The notes: generated by a model from the sequence alone, not told the origin. Positions 9,165-17,630 are shown, numbered from the stretch's first letter. The stretch is DNA of 64,000 bases from Halostella litorea (GCF_004785955.1 NZ_SJER01000005.1:186001-250000), one strand, 5' to 3'. Made by a program: numbers and translations.

Positions 9165-9446
9165 ATGGCCGAAGACGGACCACGAAACACCGGCAGTGCC
9201 GGGCGGTTCGGGGCGCGCTACGGTCGCGTCTCCCGACGCCGCGTCTCCGAGATCGAGGCGGACATGAACGACGACCACGCCTGCCCCGACTGCGGCGCGG
9301 AGGCCGTCGACCGGCAGGGAACCGGGATCTGGCAGTGCGGCAAGTGCGGCTACAAGTTCGCCGGCGGTACCTACCGCCCGCAGACGCCGGGCGGCCGCAC
9401 CGTCACCCGGTCGATCCGCGCGGCGCTGGGCGAAGAGGACGAATGA
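9165..9446 (+). CDS. rpl37ae: 50S ribosomal protein L37ae (eL43)
   Basis: This 93-residue protein of the large ribosomal subunit has the expected basic N-terminus ([19 protein letters not shown]) and a C4 zinc ribbon at Cys40, Cys43, Cys58 and Cys61. It starts the conserved archaeal group eL43-rpoP-pcc1. Its stop overlaps the rpoP start as ATGA at 9443-9446, so translation is probably coupled. A TATA-like ggtttatct near 9129-9137 precedes the gene. Confidence 0.96.
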   Translation: MAEDGPRNTGSAGRFGARYGRVSRRRVSEIEADMNDDHACPDCGAEAVDRQGTGIWQCGKCGYKFAGGTYRPQTPGGRTVTRSIRAALGEEDE

Positions 9447-9577
9447 GCTACAAGTGTTCCCGCTGTAAGCGCGACGTCGAACTCGACGAGTACGGCGGGG
9501 TCCGGTGTCCGTACTGCGGGCACCGGGTGCTGCTGAAGGAGCGGAGCCGCGACGTCAAGGAAGTCGACGTCCGCTGA
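9443..9577 (+). CDS. rpoP: DNA-directed RNA polymerase subunit P (Rpb12-like)
   Basis: This 44-residue protein is the small zinc-binding subunit of archaeal RNA polymerase. The four zinc ligands are Cys5, Cys8, Cys22 and Cys25 (YKCSRC and [10 protein letters not shown]). The start overlaps the eL43 stop by four bases, and the pcc1 GTG start follows the stop by two bases, so the three genes form one translationally tight operon. The length matches archaeal RpoP. Confidence 0.95.
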   Translation: MSYKCSRCKRDVELDEYGGVRCPYCGHRVLLKERSRDVKEVDVR

Positions 9578-9579
9578 GC

Positions 9580-9858
9580 GTGCCCGCGTTCGTCCACGAC
9601 GCGACGTTCACGTTCGACTACGATTCTGCGGCACGCGCACGAACCGTCGAGCGCAGCGTCCGTCAGGAGGTGGGGGAGATAGACGGCGACCGGTCGGCCG
9701 CCGCGGTGTCGCGGGACGGGGCGACCGTGACCGTCACCGTCGAGGCGGCCGACCCGGTCGCGCTCAGGGCGGGGATAAACACCTGGCTCTCGCTGGTCGA
9801 CGTGGCCGAGCGCGTCGCCGCGGGTCAGGCGTCGTCGTCCCGGGCCGCGTCGAGGTAG
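9580..9858 (+). CDS. pcc1: KEOPS complex subunit Pcc1
   Basis: This 92-residue protein has the alternating beta-alpha pattern of Pcc1, the dimerising subunit of the KEOPS complex that makes the t6A modification of ANN-decoding tRNAs. A central TVTVTVEAADPVALRAGINT segment and a following helix (WLSLVDVAERVA) match the family. It starts with GTG two bases after the rpoP stop. Its last 34 bases overlap the end of the convergent winged-helix gene at 9825. Confidence 0.9.
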   Translation: MPAFVHDATFTFDYDSAARARTVERSVRQEVGEIDGDRSAAAVSRDGATVTVTVEAADPVALRAGINTWLSLVDVAERVAAGQASSSRAASR

Positions 9859-10217
9859 CGCTCCAGCGTCTCCGAACCGCGATAGCGAACGACGCCGTCG
9901 GACTCGTCGTAGTCGACGACCCCCGCGTCCGCCAACTGCGGGAGATGTGAGTGGTGTAACGCGGTCGCGACCCGCTCCTCGTGGCCGCGTGGCGGCGCGA
10001 GCCCGGCCGACTCCCAGTCGACGACCGCCTCGACGAGCGCGTCGAACCGGACGGGGCCGTCGGCGTCAGCGAGGCGGTAGAGGGCGGCCCTGCGGCGTCG
10101 GTCCGCCAGGAGTTCGAAGATAGTGGTGGCCGTGAGGGGATCCGACCCATCGCCCCGCAGGAACGACCCGCGTGGACCGTCGCCGGCCGGACCTCCCGAG
10201 AGAAAGTCACCAGACAT
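9825..10217 (-). CDS. Winged-helix DNA-binding protein (DUF7344-like)
   Basis: This 130-residue protein has a disordered N-terminus followed by a winged helix-turn-helix domain (TIFELLADRRRRAALYRLAD through LHHSHLPQLADAGVVDYDES, then the wing GVVRYRG). Haloarchaea carry many such ArsR-like proteins, probably transcriptional regulators, with unknown targets. The ATG at 10217 is preferred over an in-frame TTG at 10235. It is divergent from prefoldin beta, and its 3' end overlaps pcc1 by 34 bases in antisense orientation. Confidence 0.8.
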   Translation of the reverse strand: MSGDFLSGGPAGDGPRGSFLRGDGSDPLTATTIFELLADRRRRAALYRLADADGPVRFDALVEAVVDWESAGLAPPRGHEERVATALHHSHLPQLADAGVVDYDESDGVVRYRGSETLERYLDAARDDDA

Positions 10218-10328
10218 GTACGCTCCCTTTGACAAATATCCGATTTAAGACTGCCGGTCGGATCGGACCGGCGTCGCCGACCGACCGTAAAGCGGGGGTT
10301 TTTCAATGCGGGGCACGACCCAACGCGT

Positions 10329-10712
10329 ATGCAGGGTAATCTACCGCCGGAAGCCCAGGAGAAACTCGAGGAGCTACAGGACCTGCAGGAGACGGCCCAG
10401 CAGGTCGCCGTTCAGAAAAACGAGGCCGAGAGCCAGCTGACGGAGGCACAGAACGCGCTCAACGAGCTCGACGACATCGACGCGGACACGCAGATGTACC
10501 GCGAGGTCGGCGAACTGCTCGTCGCCACCGACTACGACGAGGCCCAGGAAGACTTAGACGAGAAGGTCGACAGCCTGGAGATCCGCGTCGAGACCCTCGA
10601 AAAGCAGGAGGAGCGCGTCCAGGAGCAGTTCGAGGAGCTGCAGGGCGAGCTCCAGCAGATGCTCGGCGGCGCGGGCGGCGGCGGTCCGATGGGCGGCCCC
10701 GGCGGCGCGTAG
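10329..10712 (+). CDS. pfdB: Prefoldin subunit beta
   Basis: This 127-residue protein has two long coiled-coil helices separated by the beta hairpin segment ([21 protein letters not shown]) typical of beta prefoldins. Prefoldin is a hexameric jellyfish-shaped chaperone that passes unfolded proteins to the thermosome. The C-terminus is a Gly/Pro/Met tail ([16 protein letters not shown]). A TATA-like gtttttcaa about 27 bases upstream suggests a leaderless transcript shared with the adjoining DUF3194 gene. Confidence 0.96.
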   Translation: MQGNLPPEAQEKLEELQDLQETAQQVAVQKNEAESQLTEAQNALNELDDIDADTQMYREVGELLVATDYDEAQEDLDEKVDSLEIRVETLEKQEERVQEQFEELQGELQQMLGGAGGGGPMGGPGGA

Positions 10713-10949
10713 ATGCCGACCGACGACGAGGTCGTTCGGACCGCAGCCGACGCGGCCGAAGAGGTCGTTTTTTCGCGGCTCGACAACGGCGAGGTCGACG
10801 ACCTGGACGTGACGGTGACGTTCGAGGACGGCGTCCTCGAAGTGGACGTGTACGTCCACGCGCCGGACGCCGAGGCCGACGAGAAACGCGTCGCCGACGA
10901 CGCGGCGCTGGCCGCCCGCGGCGCGGTCGACGACCTGTTCGACGAGTAG
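10713..10949 (+). CDS. DUF3194 family protein
   Basis: This acidic 78-residue protein starts on the base after the prefoldin beta stop codon, so the two are almost certainly cotranscribed. The pattern (VTFEDGVLEVDVYVHAPDA) matches the small archaeal DUF3194 family, which is often next to pfdB. Its function is unknown; a chaperone or translation link is an inference from context. It converges with the DUF2070 gene, one base apart. Confidence 0.85.
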   Translation: MPTDDEVVRTAADAAEEVVFSRLDNGEVDDLDVTVTFEDGVLEVDVYVHAPDAEADEKRVADDAALAARGAVDDLFDE

Positions 10950-10950
10950 C

Positions 10951-12807
10951 TCAGGAAAGGAGGAAGACGATGGCGCTGACGACCATCGCGGTGAGCGTCG
11001 TGGCGGCCGCGAGGCCGCCGCCCATCGACACCATCGCGTTCGCGGTGCTGGCGAGCGTCTCCGTGCGGTCGTTGCCGAACACGGTGACGGCTGCCCGTTC
11101 GCTCGCCACGCCCGCCTCGACCGGTTCGACGTCCGCGACCGCTTCCTCCACCAGGTCGTTTATCACGGCGAGCAGCGCGTCCCCGTCTATCGCCTCGCCG
11201 ACCTGGTTGGTCGCCTCGACCTGATTGACGACGTGGGTGTCGGTCGTCAGCACCTCGACCCGGTCGACGCCCTCGACCCCGTCGACGAGGCGGTCACGGA
11301 GGCCGGGTTCCATGTTGTTCCCGTCGACCAGCACGTACGCCGTCCGCTGGTCGTCGACCTCGAAGACGGCGACCCGGACGCCCAGCGGACCGACCCCGTC
11401 GGTCGGCTCCCACTCCGTCGGGTCCCAGGCGACGCCGACCCGGAGGGGGTGGCGCTCGGCGTCCGCGAGCGCGTCGCCCGCCCGCCCGGCCGCGGTCTGG
11501 GTGTCGAACGCGCGCTCGCTCCCCGGCGTGACGTGGCCCAGGTCCTCGCCCTGGAGGCCGTTGTTGCTGTTGTGCGCGTCGGCGAGCAACACGTCGTCGA
11601 TGCCGCCGGAGCGAGCCTCCGCGGCGGCGGCGAGGCCGACCGCGTAGGCGACGTCGTCGGCGTACCCCGGGGCGTAGGTCACCGCCGAGAGCATGTCGTC
11701 GCCGACCGCCTGGGCCAGCACCGAGGCGTCGCCCTCCGAGACCCGCACGCTGCGGGTCGCGCGGTCGGTGTACTCCAGCCCCGCGGCCGCGCGCTCCGCG
11801 GCGTCCAGCACGGTGTCGACCTCCCGCTCGGTGACGAGGTTGAAGTCGTGGCCGGCGGTGGCGTGGGGCGGGAACGCGAGGCCGTCGGCCTCCTCGGCGA
11901 CGCGGACGGGGAGGTTGCCGCCGCCGATCTCCCCCATCGGCCCGGGGTGGATCATCGGCAGGACGAAGCGGGCCTTCTCCTCGCCGTCCGGCCGGCGGAG
12001 CGAGCAGACCGTCACCGGGACGACGGCCTCCTCGCCGATCTCCTCGAAGAAGTCCTCCAGTTCGCGGGTGCCATCCGCGATGTGGCCGATGAACCCGCCG
12101 AGGAAGTCGAGCACGCTCACGCCGAGGCTCCGCTGCCACGGCCGGTCGATGATGCGGACGAACGCGTACACCGCGGTGCCGTACACGACACAGACCGCGG
12201 CCAACACGCCGAAGTCGGCGGGCACCACGACGTTCAGCGCCGCCGGGGCCTGCTCCTGCCGCGAGAGGAAGGCGTCGATCACCGCGCCCTCGACGACGAT
12301 GTAGCGCATCGTCCCGCTGTAGACGAAAAGCAGCACGGCCGCCGCCACCGTCTGCACGCTCGCGGGTACGGCCGCGACGAGGACGCCGTGGCGGGACACC
12401 GCCATCACGACGAGCAGGCGGAACGCGAAGATGCCGGCCAGCGCCGCGAGGAAGGCGTCGAACACGAAGTTCTGCCCGAGCGGCGTCAGCGCCGCGAGGA
12501 GGCCCGCGCCGACGAGAGTGACCACGACGAACACCTCGCAGACGAGGGCCAGCAGCGACGACCGGTTCGGCGTGAGCTGCCCGCCCAGCCGGCGGTCGAT
12601 GCTGCTGGTCAGCAGCCCCGCAGCGAGGGTCGGGATACCGATGTAGAACAGGCCCTGCCAGGCGTCCTCCAGTACGTAGGTGGTGTCGAAGACGCCCAGC
12701 CCCGTGACCGCCGCGACCAGCAGCGCGAACGCCGCCGACGTCGGCCACCGCGGCGCTCGGAAGACGAAGCGCGAGAGGCTTGCCAGGTCGCCCTGGGTCG
12801 CTGTCAT
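10951..12807 (-). CDS. DUF2070 family membrane protein
   Basis: This 618-residue protein has six or seven membrane helices within residues about 23-215 and one more at the extreme C-terminus (TTLTAMVVSAIVFLLS). Between them is a large soluble domain (about 245-580) with conserved His and Asp motifs (MIHPGPMGEIGGGN, ATAGHDFNL, LLADAHNSNNG). Those residues suggest a metal site, and the domain may be an enzyme, but DUF2070 is uncharacterised. It lies 32 bases downstream of the GMP synthase glutaminase gene on the same strand and may be cotranscribed. Confidence 0.9.
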   Translation of the reverse strand: MTATQGDLASLSRFVFRAPRWPTSAAFALLVAAVTGLGVFDTTYVLEDAWQGLFYIGIPTLAAGLLTSSIDRRLGGQLTPNRSSLLALVCEVFVVVTLVGAGLLAALTPLGQNFVFDAFLAALAGIFAFRLLVVMAVSRHGVLVAAVPASVQTVAAAVLLFVYSGTMRYIVVEGAVIDAFLSRQEQAPAALNVVVPADFGVLAAVCVVYGTAVYAFVRIIDRPWQRSLGVSVLDFLGGFIGHIADGTRELEDFFEEIGEEAVVPVTVCSLRRPDGEEKARFVLPMIHPGPMGEIGGGNLPVRVAEEADGLAFPPHATAGHDFNLVTEREVDTVLDAAERAAAGLEYTDRATRSVRVSEGDASVLAQAVGDDMLSAVTYAPGYADDVAYAVGLAAAAEARSGGIDDVLLADAHNSNNGLQGEDLGHVTPGSERAFDTQTAAGRAGDALADAERHPLRVGVAWDPTEWEPTDGVGPLGVRVAVFEVDDQRTAYVLVDGNNMEPGLRDRLVDGVEGVDRVEVLTTDTHVVNQVEATNQVGEAIDGDALLAVINDLVEEAVADVEPVEAGVASERAAVTVFGNDRTETLASTANAMVSMGGGLAAATTLTAMVVSAIVFLLS

Positions 12808-12839
12808 TGAGTCCGGGTTCGCAGCCCGGTAAGGTAAAG

Positions 12840-13391
12840 TTAGGCCTCGCAGATCCGCCGGAAGTTCTCGAGCAGCTCCTCGCCCTCCTCGGTGTGGGCG
12901 ACCTCGGGGTGCCACTGGACGCCGTAGAGGTCCCGGTCCGTGTCGCTCATCGCCTCGACGTCACAGACGTCGCTCCGGCCGGTGAGATCGAACCCGTCGG
13001 GGAGTTCGGTGACCTCGTCGGCGTGGCTCGCCCACACCCGCGTCTCCGGGGCCAGCGACCCCGTGAGCGGGTCGTCCTCGTCGAGCACCTCGACGGTGAC
13101 GTCGGCGTAGCCGCCGTACTCGCCGCTCCCGACGCTGCCGCCCAGCTCCTCGGCAATGAACTGCATGCCGAGACAGATGCCGAGCACGGGCACGTCGAGT
13201 TCCAGGTACTCCGCGCAGCGCCCGACGTCGTCCATGTCGGGACCGCCCGAGAGGACGACGCCGTCGGCGTCGACCTCGTCGGCGGGCGTGTCGTTGTCGA
13301 CCATGTCGGTGTCGACCCCCATGTCCCGCAGCGCGCGCTGTTCGAGGTGCGTGAACTGTCCGTGGTTGTCAACCACGACGATCCGCGTCAT
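12840..13391 (-). CDS. guaAA: GMP synthase subunit A (glutamine amidotransferase)
   Basis: This 183-residue class I glutamine amidotransferase releases ammonia from glutamine for XMP amination. The nucleophile elbow GICLGMQ places the catalytic Cys at residue 73, and the His-Glu pair is in VQWHPEVAHT near residue 165. In archaea the amidotransferase and ATP pyrophosphatase halves of GMP synthase are separate proteins, as here; subunit B is not in this window. The start MTRIVVVDNHGQF is typical for the family. Confidence 0.95.
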   Translation of the reverse strand: MTRIVVVDNHGQFTHLEQRALRDMGVDTDMVDNDTPADEVDADGVVLSGGPDMDDVGRCAEYLELDVPVLGICLGMQFIAEELGGSVGSGEYGGYADVTVEVLDEDDPLTGSLAPETRVWASHADEVTELPDGFDLTGRSDVCDVEAMSDTDRDLYGVQWHPEVAHTEEGEELLENFRRICEA

Positions 13392-13523
13392 TACGTCCCG
13401 ATAGCCGCCCGGACGGTAAAAGCGGTCCGGAGTGTGCCGGCTCCGCACGGCGGCGAGAGCGCCTTCGACGGTCGGCCGCCCGCTCTCGGTACAACTATGG
13501 CACGCGAGCACGAGGGCCGAGGT

Positions 13524-13664
13524 ATGACGAACCCCCTCGACGGCTTCGACCACCCCGCGTGGCGGACCGCGCTCGGCACCGGCGTCGGCTACGGCGTCAT
13601 CCTCGTCGGCATGACGCTGCTGCTGTTCGGCCTGCCGTACCTCCTGTTTACCGCGCTGGGCTGA
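13524..13664 (+). CDS. Small single-helix membrane protein
   Basis: This 46-residue protein has a polar N-terminus (MTNPLDGFDHPAWRTALG) and a hydrophobic half that can form one long or two short membrane helices (VGYGVILVGMTLLLFGLPYL). The gene is divergent from guaAA and convergent with the DICT gene, whose stop is 9 bases away. Similar tiny proteins are common and conserved in haloarchaea. The function is unknown. Confidence 0.6.
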   Translation: MTNPLDGFDHPAWRTALGTGVGYGVILVGMTLLLFGLPYLLFTALG

Positions 13665-13673
13665 ACGGCCGAG

Positions 13674-14414
13674 TCAGACGGTCGCGGCGGACGTCTGGAG
13701 CGTTTCGAGGCGGGCTATCGTGTCGTCGACGACCGCCGGGTCGTCGGACCAGAAGCCGTAGAACTCGTTCGGGCCCCGCTCCTGTGCCAGCAGGAGGCTC
13801 TTGTCGGCGTCGTCCCCGTCGCCGTCGTACGCCACCCACCAGTGGTCGACTATCTCGTCGGCGTCGCTGGCGTGCACCCGGAGCCCCAGGTCCTTCGCCG
13901 ACGCGACGGTGTCGCCGTCGCCCGCGCCGTACACGTGGACGTCGAGCCCCTTCCGGCCGAGGTTCCGGTAGACGTTCCGCTGGAAGTCGATCTTCGAGAG
14001 GTCCTGAAAGCCGGCGTGGAGTTCCCCCTCGCCGACGTTCCACCCTCGGAATTCCACGATCCGCGAGGCGTGGATCATCCGCCGCTTGTCGTAGGACTCG
14101 AAGCGCGTCTCGGTCATCGACTCGACGACCGACGGCGGCGCCGTCCGGACGTTCGGGGTCTCGCCGCCCTGCCACCCCTCGACGTACTGCCGGAGGTCGC
14201 GCAGGGGGTCGGCGGCCAGGAACCGGCCGTCGGATTCGAGAACGACGACGTCCCGCGGCAGGCCGCTCTCGGTCCGGTCTATCGTCAGGTCCACCTCCTG
14301 GGAGGAGAAGTAGCTCGCGACCTCGTTCAGGTCGGCCCGCTCCCCGGTGAAGTTACAGATCCGTAGCGTCTTGTCGCTGGTCCCGGTGTCGTGAACGATC
14401 TCCGACAGCGTCAT
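13674..14414 (-). CDS. DICT-domain sensory protein
   Basis: This 246-residue soluble protein matches the DICT sensory domain family, found alone in haloarchaea and fused to GGDEF or EAL domains in bacteria. Visible features are an N-terminal region (LRICNFTGERADLNEVASYF) and conserved Trp/Tyr motifs (VDHWWVAYDGDG, PNEFYGFWSDDPAVVD). The family is thought to sense a ligand or light-linked signal, but the stand-alone haloarchaeal form has no known output partner. AT-rich sequence (cttaccaagggtttatac, 14420-14437) upstream gives TATA-like promoter options. Confidence 0.85.
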   Translation of the reverse strand: MTLSEIVHDTGTSDKTLRICNFTGERADLNEVASYFSSQEVDLTIDRTESGLPRDVVVLESDGRFLAADPLRDLRQYVEGWQGGETPNVRTAPPSVVESMTETRFESYDKRRMIHASRIVEFRGWNVGEGELHAGFQDLSKIDFQRNVYRNLGRKGLDVHVYGAGDGDTVASAKDLGLRVHASDADEIVDHWWVAYDGDGDDADKSLLLAQERGPNEFYGFWSDDPAVVDDTIARLETLQTSAATV

Positions 14415-14533
14415 CTCATCTTACCAAGGGTTTATACGGCAAAACAGTACCGCCCCAAGCCGCGATTGCCGGCTCCCGCCCGCCACGCGAGCGACGGGGG
14501 ATCCGGCGGACCGAAAATCGGACAGTCCCGGCG

Positions 14534-15748
14534 TCAGGCGAACGTCTTCGAGACGTCCTCCTCCTCGGACTCCGCCTGGATCTTCTCGTAGGCGTCCTCG
14601 AAGTCGGACTGGCGGATCTCGGTACGGTCGTCGCGGATGGCGAACATGCCGGCCTCCGTGCAGATCGCCTTCACGTCCGCGCCGCTTGCATCCTCGGCCA
14701 TCTCGGCGAGCGCGGCGAAGTCGACGTCGTCGGCCGTGTTCATGTCGCGGGTGTGGATCTCGAAGATGATCTCGCGGCCCTCGTGGTCCGGCTTGGGCAC
14801 CTCGATGAGGCGGTCGAAGCGGCCGGGGCGGAGGATCGCGCGGTCGAGCATGTCGAAGCGGTTGGTGGCGGCGATGATGCGGATCTCGCCGCGATCCTCG
14901 AAGCCGTCCATCTCCGAGAGCAACTGCATCATCGTGCGCTGGACCTCGGCGTCGCCGGAGGTCTTCGACTCCGTGCGCTTTGCCGCGATGGCGTCTATCT
15001 CGTCGATGAAGATGACGGCGGGTTCGTGGTCGCGGGCGACCTGGAACAGGTCACGGACCAGCTTCGCGCCCTCGCCGATGAACTTGTGGACGAGTTCGGA
15101 GCCGGCCATCTTGATGAACGTCGCGTCGGTCTCGTTGGCGACGGCCTTCGCGAGCATCGTCTTCCCCGTCCCGGGCGGGCCGTACAGCAGGACGCCGCTG
15201 GGCGGCTCGATGCCGACCTCGTCGAATGCACCGGGCTTGTTTAGCGGCATCTCGACGGTCTCGCGGACCTCCTGCATCTGTTCCTCGAGGCCGCCGATGT
15301 CGGCGTACGTGACGTCGGGGCTCTCGCTGACCTCCATCACACGGGCGCGGACGTCGGTCTCGTCGTCGAGCGTCTTGACGACCGAAAGCGAGTTGTTGAC
15401 CGCGACCCGGCTGTCGGGCTCGATGTCGGTCCGCATCTCGTCGGTGACCTCGGTGAGGGCCTCCTGGTTGTTCCCGTGCTGTTTGATGATGACGCCCTCG
15501 TCGGTGACCTCCTGCACCGTCGCGACGAACAGCGGGGACTGCTTCAGCTTCTTGTTCTCGTGGGTGAGCCGCTCTAGCTTCTGCTGGTACTTGTTGTTCT
15601 CGGCGTTCGCGTCGAGGAGCTTGTCGCGCATCTCCTCGTTTTGGGTCTCGAGAACCTCCAGGCGCTCGCGTAACGCCTCGATCTTCTCCTGTTGGGACGT
15701 GTCCTCCTCGTCGTAGGGGAGGTCGACGTCTTCCACGGTGTCGGTCAT
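14534..15748 (-). CDS. pan: Proteasome-activating nucleotidase PAN
   Basis: This 404-residue AAA+ ATPase unfolds proteins and feeds them to the 20S proteasome. It has an N-terminal coiled coil (about residues 14-70), an OB-fold domain (about 75-135) and an AAA module with Walker A GPPGTGKT, Walker B IFIDEIDAI and the arginine-finger region LRPGRFDR. The C-terminus is SKTFA, so the gate-opening HbYX motif has Phe where Tyr is usual. The ATG at 15748 is preferred over an in-frame GTG three bases earlier. Confidence 0.96.
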   Translation of the reverse strand: MTDTVEDVDLPYDEEDTSQQEKIEALRERLEVLETQNEEMRDKLLDANAENNKYQQKLERLTHENKKLKQSPLFVATVQEVTDEGVIIKQHGNNQEALTEVTDEMRTDIEPDSRVAVNNSLSVVKTLDDETDVRARVMEVSESPDVTYADIGGLEEQMQEVRETVEMPLNKPGAFDEVGIEPPSGVLLYGPPGTGKTMLAKAVANETDATFIKMAGSELVHKFIGEGAKLVRDLFQVARDHEPAVIFIDEIDAIAAKRTESKTSGDAEVQRTMMQLLSEMDGFEDRGEIRIIAATNRFDMLDRAILRPGRFDRLIEVPKPDHEGREIIFEIHTRDMNTADDVDFAALAEMAEDASGADVKAICTEAGMFAIRDDRTEIRQSDFEDAYEKIQAESEEEDVSKTFA

Positions 15749-15770
15749 CACCCCGGGATAAGGGGTTGTC

Positions 15771-15778
15771 TCATAAAA
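15771..15778 (-). promoter_or_regulatory. TATA-like element of pan
   Basis: On the minus strand the sequence ttttatga lies about 25 bases before the pan ATG at 15748, in the position expected for a leaderless haloarchaeal promoter. Confidence 0.55.
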
Positions 15779-15878
15779 GCCTGCGGGTGGGGGCGATCCG
15801 AGGGCTTAAACCGCCGGAGACGACGGCTCTGCGGGCGGCGAGGTGAGGACGTCGGCGCGCTCGTCTAATTCATAATAG

Positions 15879-15903
15879 TAATATTTTGAAAGAGGAAATA
15901 TTA
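15879..15903. promoter_or_regulatory. Inverted repeat in the promoter of the HTH gene, probable operator
   Basis: Two perfect 8-base half-sites, TAATATTT and AAATATTA, are separated by 9 bases. They lie in an AT-rich island 30-54 bases before the start of the HTH gene at 15933. A regulator dimer could bind here, and the overlap with TATA-like sequence would let it control its own gene. The symmetry is seen directly; the operator role is inferred. Confidence 0.55.
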
Positions 15904-15932
15904 TTACCCTGTATTCACTATGGCGTTGTACG

Positions 15933-16202
15933 ATGAGCGCATCAGAGCCAGCACGAGCCGAGGAGGCCGACGCCGCGGCGTCGTGGGACGACGTCCGCGA
16001 CCTGCCGCCCAGCGCCAAACTCGTCGCCAAAGTCCTGGAGTACAACGACACCCTCACCCAGAGCCAACTCGCCGAGGAGACGCTGCTGCCGCCGCGGACC
16101 GTCCGGTACGCGCTGAACCGCCTCGAAGAGGTCGACGTGGTCGCGTCCCGCTTTTCCTTCTCCGACGCGCGAAAGCGCCTGTACACGCTCGACATCGAAT
16201 AA
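15933..16202 (+). CDS. Small helix-turn-helix regulator (MarR/TrmB-like)
   Basis: This 89-residue protein has a disordered N-terminus and then a winged helix-turn-helix (PPSAKLVAKVLEYNDTLTQS, LAEETLLPPRTVRYALNRLE) with a short wing (SFSDARKRLYTLDIE). It is nearly all DNA-binding domain, so it probably acts as a dimer without a ligand domain. The promoter holds an 8-base inverted repeat at 15879-15903, which suggests autoregulation. Close relatives are conserved in haloarchaea; their targets are unknown to me. Confidence 0.85.
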   Translation: MSASEPARAEEADAAASWDDVRDLPPSAKLVAKVLEYNDTLTQSQLAEETLLPPRTVRYALNRLEEVDVVASRFSFSDARKRLYTLDIE

Positions 16203-16217
16203 CCGTCCGTCCCCCGC

Positions 16218-17096
16218 TCACGCCGCGTCGGTCCGGTCGAGAAACGACGCGAGCGTCTCGTTGAAGCGCTCCGGCCGCTCCCGCGGCGGCCAGTGGCCGC
16301 AGTCCTCCAGCGTCGCGAGTTCGCCGTCGGGCACCCGGTCGGCGGCGCGCTCGGACCACGAGACGGGGACCAGCGGGTCGTCGCGGCCGTGGACGAACAG
16401 CGTCGGCGGCTTCAGCCCCGGGAGCGCCGACTCGAAGCTCGTGCGGACGCCGCCCGGCGAGAACTCGTGGCGGAGATAGGCGAGGAACTCGTCGCCGGCG
16501 TCCGACCGTCGAAGGCGCTCACGCACGTCCGCGACGAACTCGTCGTCGACCGCGTCGGCGTCGTACACGATGTTTCTGAGCGCCGTCCGTGCGCCGGCCG
16601 CGCTGCTGCCGAACGCCAGCCGTCCGAAGGCGTTGGCGAAGGGCGTATTGGCGAGGAGGTACGATCCGACCCCGCCCGGGATGGCGTCGGCGAGGCCGTA
16701 GCTGTCGACGAGCACGAGCCGGTCGACGCGGGCCGGGTCGTCGACGGCGACGGAGAGCGCCGCCGCGCCGCCCATCGAGATGCCGACGAGCGTCGCCGCG
16801 TCGAGGCCGACCGCGTCGAGGAACCCCGCCAGCGTCTCGGCGTACAGCTCGGTCGACGGCGTCGTGCCCGAGGGGTCGCTCTCGCCGTAGCCCGGCCAGT
16901 CGAGCGCGTACACCCGGTAGCGCTCCGCGAAATACGGCACCGCGTGCTTCCACGACACCGCGGCGTCGTCGACGCCGCCGCCGTGGAGGAAGACGAGCGG
17001 CGGCCCCTCGTCGCCCGCCCGGAGGAAGCGGATCCGCCGGCCGTCGACGGTGGCGTACAGCGAGTCGGCGGCGGGGACCGCCTCGCTTCGGATCAT
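16218..17096 (-). CDS. Alpha/beta hydrolase
   Basis: This 292-residue protein has the alpha/beta-hydrolase fold. The oxyanion region is FLHGGG (37-42), the nucleophile elbow GISMGG gives Ser107, the acid is in GRDDPLVP and the catalytic His in EDCGHWP near residue 270. Substrate cannot be told; esterases, lipases and C-C hydrolases share these motifs. Its ATG overlaps the stop of the preceding gene as ATGA (17093-17096), so the two are translationally coupled. Confidence 0.9.
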   Translation of the reverse strand: MIRSEAVPAADSLYATVDGRRIRFLRAGDEGPPLVFLHGGGVDDAAVSWKHAVPYFAERYRVYALDWPGYGESDPSGTTPSTELYAETLAGFLDAVGLDAATLVGISMGGAAALSVAVDDPARVDRLVLVDSYGLADAIPGGVGSYLLANTPFANAFGRLAFGSSAAGARTALRNIVYDADAVDDEFVADVRERLRRSDAGDEFLAYLRHEFSPGGVRTSFESALPGLKPPTLFVHGRDDPLVPVSWSERAADRVPDGELATLEDCGHWPPRERPERFNETLASFLDRTDAA

Positions 17097-17545
17097 CGGC
17101 CGAACTCCCCCTCGGTGACGCGGACGGCGACCGTCTCCTCGACGTCCCGGAGGTCGTACTCGGGCACCTCGCCGTCGGTCCGCCGGACGAACAGCGGCTC
17201 GACGAGGCGGCCGCCGTCGACGCCGTACAGCCGGAGGAACTCGTCGGTCTCCTCGGGGGTCACCTCGTCGTTGCGCACCGCCTCCGCCAGGTCGCGGGAG
17301 AGCCACTCCGTCTCGCTGACGCTCGGGTCCCGGACGAGGGCGGCGTCGGCGTAGCGGACCAGATACCAGTTCAGGTCGTTCAGCAGCGACACGGCCGCCC
17401 CGACGGAGACGGTCGAGAGCGCGAGCGTGTTCTCGTACGGCTGCGTCAGGTCGTACGTCGAGAGCGCCTCGCGGGCCGTCTCCCGGGAGAGGAGTTCGAA
17501 GCGCAGGTCGACGTCGTCGGCGCCGACGAGACAGACGCGGGTCAC
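17093..17545 (-). CDS. Conserved haloarchaeal protein, coupled to the hydrolase
   Basis: This 150-residue soluble acidic protein starts at GTG (VTRVCLVGADDVDLRFELLS). No known domain is recognised, though haloarchaeal DUF5804-type proteins look similar in length. The start is chosen because the N-terminal beta strand begins there and an AT-rich aaattcacatta stretch lies about 27 bases upstream. The four-base ATGA overlap with the hydrolase suggests that the two products work together or are needed in similar amounts. Confidence 0.7.
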   Translation of the reverse strand: MTRVCLVGADDVDLRFELLSRETAREALSTYDLTQPYENTLALSTVSVGAAVSLLNDLNWYLVRYADAALVRDPSVSETEWLSRDLAEAVRNDEVTPEETDEFLRLYGVDGGRLVEPLFVRRTDGEVPEYDLRDVEETVAVRVTEGEFGR

Positions 17546-17630
17546 TACCCCCAGTTCCGCCGCCGCCGGTAATGTGAATTTCGACTCGCCACCCCCGTCG
17601 GTTATCCCGATCACCGTCGTCGGGTCCGGT

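Noticed and set aside
11233-12810. A 525-codon plus-strand frame opposite the DUF2070 gene
   Set aside because: The composition is basic and His-rich, unlike haloarchaeal proteins, and DUF2070 motifs on the minus strand are clear.
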